27,305 nt of DNA from an uncultured Eubacteriales bacterium. GTDB lineage: Bacteria; Bacillota; Clostridia; Lachnospirales; Lachnospiraceae. A program made the translations under genes and the position numbers. The stretch spans positions 1 to 27,305 of the forward strand of contig UQXZ01000018.1 in the NCBI GenBank assembly GCA_900545225.1, given 5' to 3'. Shown here piece by piece: positions 1 through 8,661 of this stretch. How positions within the stretch are numbered: the stretch's first letter is position 1; every line of letters begins with the position of its first letter. The notes beneath the pieces were generated by a model. The model was not told the DNA's origin. It ran no database searches and saw nothing but the letters and a program-made list of their open reading frames with translations.

Positions 1-255
1 AAAAAAGAAAAATTATTTGTTACAAATATTGTAAATATTGTGATAAAAAATTTAATTTATATTGATTATTTAATTGAAAAATGTACTAAAAATATAAAAA
101 AGAGAAAAATAAAACAACTTTTGAGAATTTCTGTAGCGCAATTGTTTTTTATGGATTCTGACAACTCAGGAGTTGTTTTTGAGGCGGGAGAAATTGCTAA
201 AATAATTAATTCATACTTTCTTTTTGCATTCATCGCTATCTTCCTTTCTTCATGA
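1..255 (+). pseudogene. Truncated RsmB-like (NusB-domain) fragment, open at window start
   Basis: The plus-strand frame is open from base 1 to a TGA at 253-255. Its translation resembles the NusB-like N-terminal domain of RsmB (16S rRNA m5C967 methyltransferase). Matching patterns are FVTNIV, NLIYIDYLIEK, a basic KKRKIKQLLRISVAQLFF segment (family pattern LLRxxVYQLLFLD) and GEIAKII (family pattern EAVELAK). The likeness stops near base 210; the last dozen residues read into DNA that belongs to the opposite-strand gene tail. There is no methyltransferase domain, so only a fragment is present, and its start lies outside the window. The assignment rests on remembered family patterns and is moderate at best. 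The fragment converges on and overlaps the tail of the next gene, which suggests a rearrangement or assembly joint near 200-235. An alternative is a chance ORF. Confidence 0.42.
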
Positions 256-3200
256 TAATATAACTTTCTCTTAATTTAAATACACTGTCTACAAACCCAA
301 GCATTTCTAAAATTGGGTTAAATATTATAAACAATATAACTAACATTATTTTTATACTAGTTTCATTTTGTTTTAATTCAGCAAAGAAAAATGCTGTAAA
401 TAAACCATTAAGTGCAAAGACAAGTCCTAATATTGTATTAGTATTTTGCAATAATACATACCAAAAATTATTAGAACTATCTCCTACTTGTACACCTACT
501 ATTAACTCTATAATAACTAAAACTATATAGATGTTCGCAATACGAGGACTTAGAGTAATTCTACTAAACTTAGGAAATGTAGGAATAATAATATATTCTC
601 TTCCTAACATAGATAATGTATATTGAACTAATAGTAAACTGTATAAGAATAACGTAATAAACAATGTTACAGGGAAAGTTCTTTTCAACGAATCAATCGT
701 TGATAATAAGACACTTTTATCAATAGTCTGATTAGAAAGTGTACTTTCTTTTTGAATATTATTAAATACATTGCTGTCTTGCCATGCACCGTCATCTAAT
801 TTATATTCACAGCCAGCCTTTGCAGGAGCATGATATATAATCATTCCATTGCCATCAGCTGTAAAGGTTCCCTTTTCAGAAGGACCAAATACAGGTGCAG
901 ACTGATCTGTCTTCTTTGTAATTTCAAACGTTCCTTGTTTTGTTCCTTTGTAATACTTATCATCTGCTTTAGGAGATACAACTACTTTATAGGTTCCTGC
1001 ATGAATAAGCTTATCAGAGGAAATCTCTTTGTCGTTGTTATCTAAATATTTAATAACATATTTTGATGAATCAATCTCATTATTGTTATAAGTAACTTTT
1101 ACAGTAGGAACAATGCTTCCTCCTGTAAATGCAGCCTGTGCAGGTGTTACTTCTACAACAGCCTTACTTAAATCAATAATATCAGTTGTTGTCCATGATC
1201 CCGTATATGTAATTATTTTATCTTTGATACTTTCAGTCCATCCGCTGAATTTATATACCTTATCATTAACTACTGTTTCATATGTAGATGTATATTTGGT
1301 ATCCTTAGCGGCGATAGCACTGTCTTTATTATTATATGTTTTTCCGCTTTCTGGAATTGTTTCTGTAGAAGGAGCATTGGTCCATTCATAATTTACAATA
1401 TGTGTTTTATTTTCTGGAACAATTGGCTCATCTTTATATATTGATTCTCTGAAATCATTTGTTCCTAATAAATAATCTTGGAAAATATTTGTTTTAACAT
1501 TGCGAACAGAACGAATATTCAAAGAATATGTTCCCTGATTTTTATCCTGTTTCATACCGGCAAGGTCTTTTTGTAACGCTTCGGCTATAGCCTGTCTCAT
1601 AGCTTCATAATCATTGTATTTATTAGTTGCTTTAAGATTGTTTAGCTTAGAAGCGGTTTCGTTGTATATTTTCTTCTTGAAAGTAACATAATCACTTTTT
1701 ACAATATTTTGAACGGCTTCCGCATCCGTAGCATATTTATCGGAAATCCAAGGTATAAATCCATCGTTCCAACCTACTTCACCCATAAGTTCCCAAGCGT
1801 ATCTTCTGAATAGAATTTCACCTGAATAACCATTATTATTAATAGCTGCTCCGTATATTCCTTCAAACAATGGTACTACATAATATTCACCATTGGCACC
1901 ATTACTAATAGTACCAATTGTAGAATTACCTCTTGGAACCAATCTGCCGGATACAATGTTATTATCTACCAAATCATCAATTGTTTTAAGACGGGACGCT
2001 TCCTCTTTAGTAATATTAGAAAATGTTGATTTATCACCTTCTAACGATACTTTGTTAAATAATATTGCTTTGTCATCATCTGAAAGCTTTAATATCTCCT
2101 GAGCTTCTATTACATCAAGAGAGTTTACAACATTCATAAGACCTTTCATATATTCATCAACATCATTCGATGATTGAAAACGCTCCGGTGACTTATTCTG
2201 AATACGATTATCACCAAGTTCATATGCTGTATTTAAACTAAATACTGGCCCAAATGGTTCTGTAGGTGTTTGTGTATTATTTATACTTTCAAATATTCCT
2301 CTGGCATATGTTTCACTGCCGGTGCCAACACGTCTGCCTGCTCCAATCCAAACATTTTTATCAAATATATGCGTAAGTTCATGCGTATAAACACTTACAT
2401 CTTGATCTTTTAATACTTCTTGTATGTAATATCTTATACTTGAACCATTTTCACCTTTTGCAGCTTGAGCACCTACCATACTATAAGCAGCATATAAATA
2501 TCCTGGAACAATTAATTCCGCAACACCGGAATTAGTCCCTTGACCATATTCTGGCGACCATGTTTCTCTCTTTGATTGATTAGGTTTTGTTTTTGAAGCC
2601 AATGTATCAATAACAAGAACGTCTGGATAAGAGTCAAGAACATCTCCTCTTCCGCTAATTCTCTTTAAAGAATCTAAAAATGCCTGCTGTTCCTTTGCAT
2701 TAGCATCAGCTAAGGTTTTTGTAGTTGCTTTGTCACCATATGTAGCAGTTAATCCAACCGTCGTAGTGTTGTCGGTGCTTAAAATATAGATGCTTTCTTC
2801 CGAAAGAGTTAATAAAGGAAGAAGAAAGTTGCTTACATTAACACTTCTTTTACTCTTTTCAAATATATCACTATTTTTTCCGCTTTCAGAAAATACTGCT
2901 TTACTTCTTTTTAATAAGAATTCTTTTCCCGATGCACAACCATCAAGCTGTGACATTTTACCAATAAAGTCAGATAATGTAGTTAAGCCTGTTCTTATAC
3001 CGATAAAATTCTTATATGTTTCTGATGTTCTATTACCTAAAAGATAAATTCCTGTATTATTACCAACGTTAATTACTAAATCTAATGCATCACCGCTCTG
3101 TCCATTTATTTCCTGCATATTAAATAATAATTTTTCAAATGCAGTTGAATTTCCTACTGGGAAATTATAATAACGATGAAGGTAGGTGAGACCTCTAATA

Positions 3201-3361
3201 ATCTGTTCTTTTTTAGATCTAATATATGTGGCATCAAAAGTATCCGGTGAATTCTGAATCACCTTAGGCATAATATCATCTAAATTATTCTTTATATAAT
3301 TAAATGATTTTGTTAAATTATATGTTTGTGTATATTTGTCTCTTATTTGTTCATCAGTCAT
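236..3361 (-). CDS. Secreted M26-type zinc metallopeptidase joined to a DUF2232/YybS membrane tail
   Basis: The 1041-residue frame has a zinc-peptidase signature HELTH (H327, E328, H331) followed by GAGRR and GSETYARG with a third-ligand Glu at about 350. That spacing is typical of the C-terminal domain of family M26 (IgA1-protease/ZmpB-like) enzymes of Gram-positive surfaces. Residues about 646-725 look like a SHIRT-type surface domain (NYEWT...YKFSGW...GSW). Residues about 728-815 look like an Ig-like/MBG domain, and a further surface domain stops abruptly at about residue 870. From there on there are four hydrophobic segments (about 898-919, 941-957, 965-995, 1003-1025) ending GFVDSVFKLR, resembling the C-terminal half of YybS (DUF2232). 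The M at 3361 is probably not a true start: the frame continues upstream to a signal peptide broken by a TGA. No LPXTG anchor remains. It is probably a non-functional, rearranged gene. Confidence 0.72.
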   Translation of the reverse strand: MTDEQIRDKYTQTYNLTKSFNYIKNNLDDIMPKVIQNSPDTFDATYIRSKKEQIIRGLTYLHRYYNFPVGNSTAFEKLLFNMQEINGQSGDALDLVINVGNNTGIYLLGNRTSETYKNFIGIRTGLTTLSDFIGKMSQLDGCASGKEFLLKRSKAVFSESGKNSDIFEKSKRSVNVSNFLLPLLTLSEESIYILSTDNTTTVGLTATYGDKATTKTLADANAKEQQAFLDSLKRISGRGDVLDSYPDVLVIDTLASKTKPNQSKRETWSPEYGQGTNSGVAELIVPGYLYAAYSMVGAQAAKGENGSSIRYYIQEVLKDQDVSVYTHELTHIFDKNVWIGAGRRVGTGSETYARGIFESINNTQTPTEPFGPVFSLNTAYELGDNRIQNKSPERFQSSNDVDEYMKGLMNVVNSLDVIEAQEILKLSDDDKAILFNKVSLEGDKSTFSNITKEEASRLKTIDDLVDNNIVSGRLVPRGNSTIGTISNGANGEYYVVPLFEGIYGAAINNNGYSGEILFRRYAWELMGEVGWNDGFIPWISDKYATDAEAVQNIVKSDYVTFKKKIYNETASKLNNLKATNKYNDYEAMRQAIAEALQKDLAGMKQDKNQGTYSLNIRSVRNVKTNIFQDYLLGTNDFRESIYKDEPIVPENKTHIVNYEWTNAPSTETIPESGKTYNNKDSAIAAKDTKYTSTYETVVNDKVYKFSGWTESIKDKIITYTGSWTTTDIIDLSKAVVEVTPAQAAFTGGSIVPTVKVTYNNNEIDSSKYVIKYLDNNDKEISSDKLIHAGTYKVVVSPKADDKYYKGTKQGTFEITKKTDQSAPVFGPSEKGTFTADGNGMIIYHAPAKAGCEYKLDDGAWQDSNVFNNIQKESTLSNQTIDKSVLLSTIDSLKRTFPVTLFITLFLYSLLLVQYTLSMLGREYIIIPTFPKFSRITLSPRIANIYIVLVIIELIVGVQVGDSSNNFWYVLLQNTNTILGLVFALNGLFTAFFFAELKQNETSIKIMLVILFIIFNPILEMLGFVDSVFKLRESYIIMKKGR

Positions 3362-3661
3362 TGTTGCTTTGTCAGTTGCTTTTACATATGGCGAAATTAA
3401 ATTAAATTCATCCGTTACAGATTGTAAATCAGCTTTAACCGATTCATATAATGCTTTTGATTCGTCAATTGATTTATAATTGATAATATTTTTTTCTTCT
3501 TTATCAATGGTTGCTTCTTGTGCATCATCATTTAATACATAATTGATATTGTTTTCAGATACCTTGTCGTTAGCAAATACATTTATTCCTGTACTTCCTA
3601 TTATTGCTGCGGCACCTAAAGCTCCTAATGTTAAACTAAATCACTTTTTCTCCATATCCAT
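3362..3661 (-). pseudogene. 5' end of the M26-type peptidase gene, cut off by an in-frame TGA in the signal peptide
   Basis: Reading upstream from 3361 in the same frame, the sequence stays open for about 94 codons apart from one TGA at 3641-3643. It begins at ATG 3653-3655 or 3659-3661. An AGGGG ribosome-binding site lies 3 to 9 bases upstream, depending on the start. The translation begins MEKK, stop, then FSLTLGALGAAAIIG and STGINVFA-ND: a basic n-region, a hydrophobic core and an Ala cleavage site, so an almost perfect signal peptide with one nonsense codon. The full gene would therefore span 236-3661 and encode a secreted protein. TGA is a normal stop elsewhere in this window, so translation should end after four to six residues. 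Restart at 3361 would give a protein without a signal peptide. Confidence 0.75.
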
Positions 3662-3784
3662 TAACCCCTAATAATTAATCCTCATTATTAATCCCCATTG
3701 AATGTACTTTTTCCTCAATATATAAAAAATAACATGCAATCAATTATATAAGTAATTATTATTGTTACTACTATGTAAATATTT

Positions 3785-3962
3785 TTTAGCATTATATTTA
3801 TCAGAAAATTGCATATATCTTAAACTAAAATTACTATAGGAAGATTTAGCAACATATTCATCAGAACGGACACATATATCTTTTAGTTAAACTATTATTA
3901 AAAAGGATTTAGCAAGGTATTCATCAGAACAGCCGCATAATATCTTTTACTAAAACTATAAC
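3785..3962. repeat. Three imperfect 60-63-bp tandem copies spanning the 3' end of rseP
   Basis: On the plus strand, TTTAGC followed by a TATTTATCAG or TATTCATCAG core and then ATATCTT recurs at 3785, 3845 and 3908 (periods of 60 and 63). The rightmost copy contains the last codons and stop of rseP; the other two lie downstream of the stop and are diverged. This looks like local tandem duplication of the gene end. The rest of 3662-3923 is AT-rich with no gene. It includes three short GGGGATTAAT-like repeats at about 3664-3701, just upstream of the peptidase start. Confidence 0.7.
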
Positions 3963-5279
3963 CGTTAATAACAAAATAAATATAAATCCTATAAAATTAA
4001 TTATACCTTCTTTTTCTTTCGGAACAGGACGCCCCATAATTGCTTCAATTAAATAAAGAAGTAACCTTCCACCGTCAAGCCCCGGTATAGGTAATAAATT
4101 CATAATTCCGAGATTAGCCGATAGCATAATTCCTATATAGAGTACATTCATCAACACAAAAAATGCACCATCACTGCTACTTGCATCTATCACATTACTT
4201 ATTGCACTTACAGTTCCTACGGGACCCGACAAACTATTAAGTGATAATCTGCCGGTAACCATTCTACCAAGCAAATCAATAACAGTCGTTATCCAATACC
4301 AGACTTCTCTAAAAGCATATAGAATGGTCTCCCAGGGATTAACCTTTATACGCTCACCGCTTGTTGAAAATCCCATATCATAAGTCGTGATATCTGTTTT
4401 GTTTGGAATAATTTGTATATCCGATATTTGACCTCCGCGTTCAATTTTAAATGTAAGTTCTTTTCCATCGGAAGATCTGATTTTTTCTATTACTTCTTTC
4501 GATGAAGATACATTCTCACTATTAATTTGAATAATTTTATCATTTACTTTCAATTTGGCTTTTTGAGCTGGAGAATTATCTTCTATTGATGATATGGAAG
4601 CATCTTCTCCAAGGGCCGCTCCTATTTTATATATGTTATCCTGCTTTTTGATGGGATTAATCTTTGCTGTATATGATACTCCGTCTCTTTCGTATGTAAT
4701 GTCAAATGAATCAGAAGTGTGTTTTTGCAATTCTCTTGTAAGTTCCCTATCAAAAACGATTCCAACACCTGCTACATTTGTTATAACATCACCTTCTCTA
4801 AGTCCTGACTCATAAGCTATAGATTCATGACTCACTTCCGAAACAGTTGGTGTATCTACACCCATAAATCCAAGCATTAATACAGACATAAAGAAAGCCA
4901 AAATAAAATTATAGATAGGTCCTGCCGCAATTACAGCAATCCTTGCTGGCAACGACTTTGTTTCAAATGCAGCCGCTTTTCCATATTTGCGTATAAGATT
5001 CATGGACTGCTTTTCAAATTCATGACCTTTTTTTTCCTTTTGTTCTTCATCTAATTCATATAATTCTTCATCAGAACTTAACATTCTACATGAACCGCCA
5101 AAAGGAAGTATTTTTAAGCAGTAATCCGTGTCACCTTTTCTAAAAGAGAAGAGTCTTGGTCCAAATCCTATGGAAAATTCTACAACGCATACACCATTTG
5201 CCTTTGCAACTATAAAATGTCCAAATTCATGAAATAAAATAATCAGTCCGAGTAAAATAATAGCTATAAATATACTCAT
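3924..5279 (-). CDS. rseP: RseP/RasP-type site-2 intramembrane zinc metalloprotease
   Basis: This membrane protease cuts transmembrane segments of anti-sigma factors and leftover signal peptides. The 451-residue product has the HEFGH zinc motif at residues 17-21 in the first membrane helix and the distal LPIPGLDGGRL motif (third zinc ligand Asp) near the C-terminus. Two PDZ-like regions lie between them: SGLREGDVI and, about 80 residues later, NSPAQKAKLKVNDKI. Two PDZ domains match the gamma-proteobacterial layout more than the single-PDZ Bacillus RasP, although many Clostridia also have two. The start ATG overlaps the dxr stop (ATGA at 5276-5279), so the two are probably translationally coupled. 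It is the last gene of the pyrH-frr-uppS-cdsA-dxr-rseP run. ispG, which often follows in Firmicutes, is absent here. Confidence 0.93.
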   Translation of the reverse strand: MSIFIAIILLGLIILFHEFGHFIVAKANGVCVVEFSIGFGPRLFSFRKGDTDYCLKILPFGGSCRMLSSDEELYELDEEQKEKKGHEFEKQSMNLIRKYGKAAAFETKSLPARIAVIAAGPIYNFILAFFMSVLMLGFMGVDTPTVSEVSHESIAYESGLREGDVITNVAGVGIVFDRELTRELQKHTSDSFDITYERDGVSYTAKINPIKKQDNIYKIGAALGEDASISSIEDNSPAQKAKLKVNDKIIQINSENVSSSKEVIEKIRSSDGKELTFKIERGGQISDIQIIPNKTDITTYDMGFSTSGERIKVNPWETILYAFREVWYWITTVIDLLGRMVTGRLSLNSLSGPVGTVSAISNVIDASSSDGAFFVLMNVLYIGIMLSANLGIMNLLPIPGLDGGRLLLYLIEAIMGRPVPKEKEGIINFIGFIFILLLTVIVLVKDIMRLF

Positions 5280-6430
5280 CGGTCAATTTCACTTTCCAAT
5301 ATTCTATTTACTTCCGCCTCTGTATTTAAAATATCATCAACAGTTGGATTTTCGATAAATGTACCCTTATCCATTGCATATTCAATGTACTTAGAAATAT
5401 CTAAGAATGAAATCTTTTCTTGTAAGAACTGTGCTACGAGGTATTCATTTGACGCATTATACATTACTGCAGAGTTACCGCCTCTTTCAAGAGCAGTAAA
5501 TGCAAGCTTTAATCCCTTAAATGCTTCCATATCAGGCTCTTCAAAGTCTAATCTTGAACACTCTTTAAATGATAATTTCTTAGAATTTTTAATTGGCAAT
5601 CTATTCGGATATGTAATTGCATATTGGATTGGAAGTCTCATATCAGGAGTTCCAAGCTGAGCCTTAATTCCACCATCTTTAAATTCAACCATAGAATGAA
5701 TTATGCTCTGTGGATGAACAACAACTTCAATTCTGTCACTTTCCACGCCAAATAACCATTTTGCCTCGATTACTTCAAGACCCTTATTAACCATAGTTGC
5801 TGAGTCAATTGTAATTTTCTTACCCATTGACCAGTTTGGATGCTTAAGAGCCTGTGCTAGAGTAACATTTTTCAATTCATCAAGAGACATTCCTCTGAAA
5901 GGTCCGCCTGATGCTGTTAAAATGATTTTCTCAACCTCCTTACTCTGCTCTCCCTGAAGACACTGGAAAACAGCTGAATGTTCACTGTCAACAGGAAGAA
6001 TATCTACGCCGCATTCCTTTGCAAGAGGCATAATAATATGACCCGCAGTAACGAGAGTCTCCTTATTTGCAAGACAGATTGTCTTCTTAGCTTTGATAGC
6101 TGCAATAGTTGGTCTTAATCCCACCATTCCTACGATTGCTGTTACAAGCATATCTGATTTAGGATATGATGCCACTTCTATAAGACCGTCCATGCCGTGA
6201 ACAATCTTTACATCTATATCCTTAAGACGAACAGCAAGCTCAGCCGCATCATCTTCGTTATGAACACAGATTAATTCTGGTCTGTACTTTCTTGTCTGTT
6301 CTTCAATAAGTTTTATGTTTCTTCCGGCTGAAAGAGCAACTACATTTAACTCTCCATCTGAGCCGTCAACAATATCTAAAGTCTGAGTTCCTATAGAACC
6401 TGTAGAACCCAGAATAGCAATATTCTTCAT
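5276..6430 (-). CDS. dxr: 1-deoxy-D-xylulose 5-phosphate reductoisomerase
   Basis: This is the second enzyme of the MEP pathway: it converts DXP to 2-C-methyl-D-erythritol 4-phosphate with NADPH and a divalent metal. The 384-residue length is normal. The NADPH-binding loop GSTGSIGTQTLDIV is at residues 8-21. ANKETLV, the metal-binding VDSEHSAVFQCL segment, and ASGGPFRG and NHPxW-like (KHPNWSMGKKITIDSATM) substrate loops all appear in the usual order. The ATG is preceded by GAGG at a suitable spacing. The end overlaps the rseP start by four bases. A 90-base gap with a hairpin separates it from cdsA, so it may be partly uncoupled from the genes upstream. Its product feeds the isoprenoid chain made by uppS in the same operon. 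Confidence 0.97.
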   Translation of the reverse strand: MKNIAILGSTGSIGTQTLDIVDGSDGELNVVALSAGRNIKLIEEQTRKYRPELICVHNEDDAAELAVRLKDIDVKIVHGMDGLIEVASYPKSDMLVTAIVGMVGLRPTIAAIKAKKTICLANKETLVTAGHIIMPLAKECGVDILPVDSEHSAVFQCLQGEQSKEVEKIILTASGGPFRGMSLDELKNVTLAQALKHPNWSMGKKITIDSATMVNKGLEVIEAKWLFGVESDRIEVVVHPQSIIHSMVEFKDGGIKAQLGTPDMRLPIQYAITYPNRLPIKNSKKLSFKECSRLDFEEPDMEAFKGLKLAFTALERGGNSAVMYNASNEYLVAQFLQEKISFLDISKYIEYAMDKGTFIENPTVDDILNTEAEVNRILESEIDR

Positions 6431-6462
6431 AGGAATTACCTCATTTAAAAACTAAATTAAGC

Positions 6463-6513
6463 AAAAAAAGCAAAACAGGCTGAAATAGAAATATTTCTTC
6501 CCATTTTGCTTTT
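6463..6513 (-). terminator. Hairpin between cdsA and dxr; weak terminator, attenuator or processing site
   Basis: In the minus-strand RNA the arms AAAGCAAAA and TTTTGCTTT (6505-6513 and 6467-6475) can pair, extended by GG/CC across a mismatch, around a loop of about 20 nt that contains the self-complementary GAAATATTTC. The 3' arm runs into a TTTTTTT stretch (6463-6469). It lies inside an otherwise continuous operon, so it may only dampen readthrough from cdsA into dxr. Confidence 0.5.
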
Positions 6514-6520
6514 AATTATA

Positions 6521-7333
6521 TTATAGAATGAAGTTTATTGTCCAATAAACAACAGGAGCTGTAAATATTACACTATCAAATCTGTCAAGAATTCCGCCAT
6601 GTCCCGGAATTAACTGACTGTAGTCTTTAATATTCTGATTTCTTTTTATCGCTGATGCAGCAAGGTCACCTACGATGGCACAGAATGCACCAATTAATCC
6701 CGCAAGTGTTGTAATAAGAATTACATTTTCCACAGGAATTGCATTTCTTGAAGATAAAATAATTCCATAAATTAATCCAAGTATAGTTGAACCTGCAATA
6801 CCACCGATTGCACCCTCAACTGTCTTCTTAGGAGATAACTCAGGAGCCATTTTATGCTTACCGAGGAAATATCCTGTGAAGTATGCACATGTGTCATTTA
6901 CCCATGAACCGATGAAGATAAGCCATACGAAGTACTCGCCACCTTCAACGATTCTTACTCTGTAAATGTATGAAAGCATAAGGCCTACATAGAAAATACC
7001 AAAGTAAATGACCATTACGTCTCTTGCATTAACCTTACCAAATCTGAATACGTAGATAGTCATCAATGCTATTAATGCTGCTACATATACAAACATTTCA
7101 GGAATATGAATATAGTATCCAAAAGTTGGATTTAACAGAATATACAGCATACCTACTGCAGCGTAGCCAACATATGAAACCGGATTTTTATGAATATTGA
7201 AAACTCTGTATAACTCGAAAAGTCCGATCATGGAAATAATGCCACAGAAGATGTAAAGTGGATATCCGCCAAATGTAAGAGTTACAAGGAGAATACCGAA
7301 TAAAACCGCCCCGCTTATTACTCTTGTTTTCAT
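6521..7333 (-). CDS. cdsA: Phosphatidate cytidylyltransferase (CDP-diglyceride synthase)
   Basis: This enzyme makes CDP-diacylglycerol from phosphatidic acid and CTP at the membrane, the branch point for phospholipid synthesis. The 270-residue product is almost entirely hydrophobic helices. It carries the family signature near the C-terminus (GDLAASAIKRNQNIKDYSQ, then LIPGHGGILDRFDS) and the upstream SPKKTVEGAIGG motif. The start codon directly follows the uppS stop with no gap. Its GGGGGAG ribosome-binding site is formed by the last uppS codons, so the two are tightly coupled. Confidence 0.96.
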   Translation of the reverse strand: MKTRVISGAVLFGILLVTLTFGGYPLYIFCGIISMIGLFELYRVFNIHKNPVSYVGYAAVGMLYILLNPTFGYYIHIPEMFVYVAALIALMTIYVFRFGKVNARDVMVIYFGIFYVGLMLSYIYRVRIVEGGEYFVWLIFIGSWVNDTCAYFTGYFLGKHKMAPELSPKKTVEGAIGGIAGSTILGLIYGIILSSRNAIPVENVILITTLAGLIGAFCAIVGDLAASAIKRNQNIKDYSQLIPGHGGILDRFDSVIFTAPVVYWTINFIL

Positions 7334-8062
7334 TTATTTTACTCCCCCGAATCGTCTGTCTCTTCCGTTGTACTTAATTACAGCATCTATAAGATCATTC
7401 TTAGTAAATGCCGGCCAGAGTACAGGAGTAAAATAAAATTCTGTATATGTTAACTGCCATGGAAGGTAGTTGGATAATCTCTCATCTCCACCTGTTCTGA
7501 TAAGTAAATCAGGATCAGGCATTCCTGATGTATCCAGATAATCACTTATTGTGCTCTCAGTAATATCCTCAGCGTTAAGCTTACCGTCCTTAACGTCCTG
7601 AGCAATACCCTGAACAGCTCTTGTAATCTCATCTCTTCCACCGTAGTTAATTGCAAGAGTAAATGTAAGACCTGTATTGTCCTTTGTTTCCTCTTCAAGC
7701 TTTTCAATAACCTGAAGCATACTTGAACTCATATTGTCTCTTCTTCCGATTACTCTGCATCGTACGTTATTTTTCTTTGATTTCTTAATTAAAGAACGAA
7801 GATATCTCTCAATAAGAGAAAACAGCATGCTGACTTCATCCTGAGAACGCTTCCAGTTTTCTGTTGAGAAAACGTATACAGTTAGATATTTAATACCGAT
7901 ATCGCTTGCATCCTCAACAGTTCTTTCTACAACCTTACTTCCAACTGTGTGGCCATATGTTCTTGGCATGTGCTTGTTCTTAGCCCATCTGCCGTTACCA
8001 TCAAGGATGATAGCCACATGTTCCGGAATGTTAAGTGTAGATAAATCAATATTTTCTGACAT
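7334..8062 (-). CDS. uppS: Isoprenyl transferase (undecaprenyl diphosphate synthase)
   Basis: This cis-prenyltransferase condenses isopentenyl diphosphate onto farnesyl diphosphate to give the C55 lipid carrier for peptidoglycan and other wall polymers. The 242-residue protein has the diphosphate-binding loop AIILDGNGRWAK with catalytic Asp21. It also has YVFSTENWKR and the C-terminal RTGGDERLSNYLPWQLTYTE motif that binds the allylic and homoallylic substrates. Length is normal. GGAG lies upstream of the ATG; frr ends 13 bases before the start and cdsA begins immediately after the stop. Confidence 0.97.
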   Translation of the reverse strand: MSENIDLSTLNIPEHVAIILDGNGRWAKNKHMPRTYGHTVGSKVVERTVEDASDIGIKYLTVYVFSTENWKRSQDEVSMLFSLIERYLRSLIKKSKKNNVRCRVIGRRDNMSSSMLQVIEKLEEETKDNTGLTFTLAINYGGRDEITRAVQGIAQDVKDGKLNAEDITESTISDYLDTSGMPDPDLLIRTGGDERLSNYLPWQLTYTEFYFTPVLWPAFTKNDLIDAVIKYNGRDRRFGGVK

Positions 8063-8075
8063 ATATTTCTCCTGA

Positions 8076-8627
8076 TTATACTGTCATGATCTCGTCTGTC
8101 TTCTTATCGATCATCTTTTCAATTTCAGCTGTTATCTTATCTGTAACTTTCTGAATGTCAGCTTCAATATTTGATAATTCATCATCTGAAATCTCGTTAT
8201 CCTTGTTAAGCTTCTTAGCCTTATCGTTAGCATCTCTTCTGATATTTCTGATAGCTACCTTAGCTTCTTCGCCTTTTTTCTTAACTTCCTTAGCAAGTTC
8301 CTTTCTTCTGTCCTCTGTAAGCTCAGGGAAGATGATACGGATAACCTTACCATCGTTTGTTGGCATTACACCGAGGTCAGCGATCATGATTGCCTTCTCA
8401 ATTTCCTTAATTAATGAAGCATCCCATGGCTGAATCTGAATCATTCTTGCTTCTGGTACAGAAATATTTGCAGCCTGCTGAATAGCTGTTGTTACACCAT
8501 AGTAATCAACCATAACACGGTCAAGAATATGTGGGTTAGCTCTACCTGCACGGATTGTAGCAAATTCTGACTCTAAAGAACTAACTGACTTGTTCATTCT
8601 CTCTTCAATTTCACTTATCTCTATCAT
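8076..8627 (-). CDS. frr: Ribosome recycling factor
   Basis: RRF acts with EF-G to split post-termination ribosomes. The product (183 aa from ATG 8627) shows the family's long helical bundle with FATIRAGRANPHILD near the N-terminus, SVPEARMIQIQPWD in the middle and FPELTEDRRKELAKEVKKKG towards the end. A longer frame begins at TTG 8639, but that codon is part of the GGAGG ribosome-binding site itself. ATG 8627, six bases after GGAGG, is the correct start and gives the usual length near 185 residues. It sits between pyrH and uppS, a conserved bacterial order. Confidence 0.96.
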   Translation of the reverse strand: MIEISEIEERMNKSVSSLESEFATIRAGRANPHILDRVMVDYYGVTTAIQQAANISVPEARMIQIQPWDASLIKEIEKAIMIADLGVMPTNDGKVIRIIFPELTEDRRKELAKEVKKKGEEAKVAIRNIRRDANDKAKKLNKDNEISDDELSNIEADIQKVTDKITAEIEKMIDKKTDEIMTV

Positions 8628-8661
8628 AATATCCTCCAAATAATAAATTACGAATTATTAA

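Noticed and set aside
8628..8639. Longer N-terminus for frr starting at TTG 8639
   Set aside because: That start overlaps the GGAGG ribosome-binding site of the ATG at 8627, which gives the normal RRF length.
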